In this document: positions 62,205 through 64,000 of the stretch, piece by piece
Layout: every line of letters starts with the position of its first letter
How positions within the stretch are numbered: position 1 is the first letter of the stretch
From: Scytonema tolypothrichoides VB-61278
GTDB lineage: Bacteria > Cyanobacteriota > Cyanobacteriia > Cyanobacteriales > Nostocaceae
Assembly (NCBI RefSeq): GCF_000828085.3
Contig: NZ_JXCA02000031.1
Span: 65,858 to 129,857 of the forward strand
Reading direction: 5' to 3'
DNA length: 64,000 bases
The notes under the pieces: generated by a model
The model's database searches: none
Seen by the model: the letters and a program-made list of their open reading frames with translations, nothing else
What the model was told of the DNA's origin: nothing
Program-made: the position numbers and the translations under genes

Positions 62205-62768
62205 ATACGGCGCTACCCTACGGAAAGCCGGTGAGTCCCAAAGGGACACGCGCAAGGGACGCGTCTACAAGTCGGGAAACCTTCATCAAGTACTAACTCA
62301 CGCCACATGCACGCCACATGCTTCAACGGAGGGAACCTCCCTTCGGGTTCACCAGGCGACTGCGTTAGGCGTTCGCGTTCGCCCTTGGCGTGGCGAAGCC
62401 TCAGCGTGTCCGCCCTTCGCAGCGTGCCCGCAGGGCATAGGACATAGCCGTGTCGCAGGCATACCCGAAGGGCAGTGGCTCCCCAACGCACTGCCTCACC
62501 AGAACACATGAAAATATTCTCCCTCCCTCACTCACTCGTTGGGACTTATGCACTACGCGCAGGCACTTTCACAAAAATCAAATAGGATTACTATCATTCT
62601 TCAAATGTTATGAAATAACATTTTGATGGTCGTCTTTGCTTATAATGACCACTGATTTAACAAAGTCTGAAAAAAACATAATTGAAACACAAATTATGTT
62701 TTTTTATGACAAACATAAACATCAAAAGACGTTAAAACATTGATTAACACTAGTGATAGATAAACACC

Positions 62769-64000
62769 ATGTTGGAATCTCCAAATACCTCCAGTTCTTC
62801 AACCTTAGGAACTACAGATTCTAGGGCATTAAATATTCAACCCACAAATAGTTTTGAGAATGATGGTCTTTTAAATACTTCCAGCCTGAGTGGCTCTTCA
62901 CAATCTTTTTTAGATGCAGATCAAGAGTCTTATGATACAGCAATAAGCCTTCCTAACAATCTTAATCCTAATCCCATATTTACTAGTGCAGCAATTTTTC
63001 CTGATTTCAATGGTGATGGAAAAAAAGACAAGCTTTGGCGTAACTCTCAAACTGGTGAAACCGCTATCTGGTTGATGGATGGTACAAATGTTGCCTCTGA
63101 GGGTGCGTTGAAAACAATGAGTTCAGATTGGGACTCTAAAGTTGCTGATTTCAATGGTGACGGCAAAACTGACATCATCTGGCGCAATACAAAAACGGGT
63201 GATAACACCATTTGGCTCATGGATGGCACAAATATTGCCTCTGAGGCAGCTGTGACGAATGTCGGTACAGACTGGACTTTCAGTACTGCTGAGTTCAATG
63301 GTGACGGCAAAACCGACCTCGGATGGCGCAATCTAAAAACGGGTGAGAATGCTGTATGGCTGATGGATGGAACACAGGTTCTGGCTTCGTCTGCTTTGGA
63401 AACGGTTGATCCAAGCTGGACAGGCACTATTGGTGATTTCAACCGTGATGGTAAAACTGACACCTTATGGCGTAATAAAACAACAGGTGAAAACGCTCTT
63501 TGGTTAACCAATGGTAGCAACGTTACTAAAACTGCATTGCCAACCCTTGGTGCAGATTGGGAGTCTAGTCTTGGAGATTTCAACGGCGATTTTCAAACCG
63601 ATATTCTGTGGCGTAATAAGACAACAGGTGAGAATGCTGTCTGGCTGATGGATGGCTCAAACGTTGCTTCTCAAACTGCCTTACCTACTCTCGGTGCAGG
63701 TTGGACATCTAGTATTGGCGATTTTGATGGTAATGGTAAGACAGACTTGCTGTGGTACAACCAGCAAACAGGTGAGAGTAAGACTTGGATCATGGATGGC
63801 GCAAATGTTACCAGTGACACTGCTTTACCGACACAAAGTGCAGCCTGGAAACCAAGTATTAGCGATGTTGATGGCGACGGCAAGACCGATATCTTCTTAC
63901 GCAATTACGAAACAGGTGAGAACAAGATTTGGAAGATGAATGGTTCTACTCCTACTGAATCTGCTCTGCCAACATTTGCTAAAGAATGGTACACTTTTTA
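62769..64000 (+). CDS. FG-GAP/VCBS-type tandem-repeat protein (3' end at window edge)
   Basis: An open frame of 410 codons from ATG 62769 reaches base 63998; the last two bases are TA, so the stop may be one base outside. After a Ser/Thr/Asn-rich start (1-75) come seven repeats of 48 residues (one of 47), each with DFNGDGKTD-like calcium-binding loops, a WRN step and ENxxWLMDG. The loop starts at 63,003, 63,147, 63,291, 63,435, 63,576, 63,720 and 63,864. This is the FG-GAP/VCBS beta-propeller type found in secreted and surface proteins of cyanobacteria. No classical signal peptide is seen, so export, if any, may use type I secretion. Confidence 0.85.
   Translation, partial: MLESPNTSSSSTLGTTDSRALNIQPTNSFENDGLLNTSSLSGSSQSFLDADQESYDTAISLPNNLNPNPIFTSAAIFPDFNGDGKKDKLWRNSQTGETAIWLMDGTNVASEGALKTMSSDWDSKVADFNGDGKTDIIWRNTKTGDNTIWLMDGTNIASEAAVTNVGTDWTFSTAEFNGDGKTDLGWRNLKTGENAVWLMDGTQVLASSALETVDPSWTGTIGDFNRDGKTDTLWRNKTTGENALWLTNGSNVTKTALPTLGADWESSLGDFNGDFQTDILWRNKTTGENAVWLMDGSNVASQTALPTLGAGWTSSIGDFDGNGKTDLLWYNQQTGESKTWIMDGANVTSDTALPTQSAAWKPSISDVDGDGKTDIFLRNYETGENKIWKMNGSTPTESALPTFAKEWYTF

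Larger units (their letters stand above)
61606..62768. repeat. 1.2-kb repeat-rich intergenic region
   Basis: From the left: AT-rich sequence to 61,745; GC-rich extragenic repeats (61,890-61,985); a heptad element (61,990-62,044); an inverted-end element (62,082-62,204); and dense palindromic repeats (62,213-62,510) of the type seen at 1,400 and 22,200. Overlapping ORFs on both strands there (62,179-62,511) are repeat translations. Bases 62,520-62,768 look like ordinary spacer and promoter for the next gene. Confidence 0.7.

Noticed and set aside
62179-62511. Overlapping ORFs of about 100 codons on both strands
   Set aside because: These are translations of dense palindromic repeats with no protein-like composition.

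Overview
The window comes from a filamentous, probably heterocyst-forming cyanobacterium (Nostocales; a Scytonema/Tolypothrix/Brasilonema-like genome would fit). The inference rests on frequent GCGATCGC (HIP1) sites, a purD gene followed by an nblS-type sensor kinase, families largely confined to cyanobacteria (KGK domain, DUF1822, Uma2), many STAND/CHAT/WD40 and two-component proteins, and intergenic regions packed with heptad tandem repeats and palindromic repeats. No rRNA, tRNA, CRISPR array or complete insertion sequence was recognised.

Layout. 1-9 kb: the end of a fused peptide-type ABC ATPase, a membrane protein of unknown function, a methyltransferase, an Uma2 protein, an SDR oxidoreductase, an orphan GlnQ-like ATPase and a membrane-anchored GTPase. 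9.1-13.0 kb: a tight four-gene minus-strand operon of an unknown 208-aa protein, a QueC-like PP-loop protein, an XRE/ImmA-like regulator and a PIN-domain protein. It is the best candidate here for an undescribed, probably anti-phage, system. Two tiny ORFs and a zinc-ribbon gene are transcribed divergently from it. 14-27 kb: a coupled pair of unknown genes, a photolyase, a large hybrid histidine kinase, a MauG-type di-haem peroxidase, an MFS exporter, a NarL-type two-component pair and a DsbA-like protein. 27-38 kb: a giant membrane protein, a nucleotidyltransferase, a Tat-exported protein, purD and nblS. 38-42 kb: a minus-strand cluster of NACHT-HEAT protein, HicA, HicB and an 84-aa protein. 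42-52 kb: a phasin-like protein, an FKBP isomerase, dnaB, a KGK protein, a YdcF protein, a CPBP protease divergent from a second NarL-type pair, and a glutaredoxin-like protein. 52-61 kb: a kinase/GalU chimera, then DUF1822, sigma-like and CHAT-NTPase-14xWD40 genes that look like one conflict system. 61-64 kb: a small secreted protein, a repeat-rich gap, and a seven-repeat FG-GAP/VCBS-like gene that reaches the right edge.

Three themes connect the genes. Defence or conflict modules are concentrated here (the QueC-like operon, NACHT plus HicAB, CHAT-WD40, PIN, CPBP). Several two-component systems are present, and two NarL-type loci share an upstream ATGACAAATGTSAT site. Repeats also invade genes: palindromes and heptad repeats sit in frame inside the photolyase, the giant membrane protein and the CHAT protein (twice), and they form the C-terminal tails of the DsbA-like and KGK proteins. 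A family of roughly 120-160 bp elements bounded by inverted GGTGCAAGATSTSAG ends recurs across the window. Domain calls come from reading motifs by eye; no database search was run.
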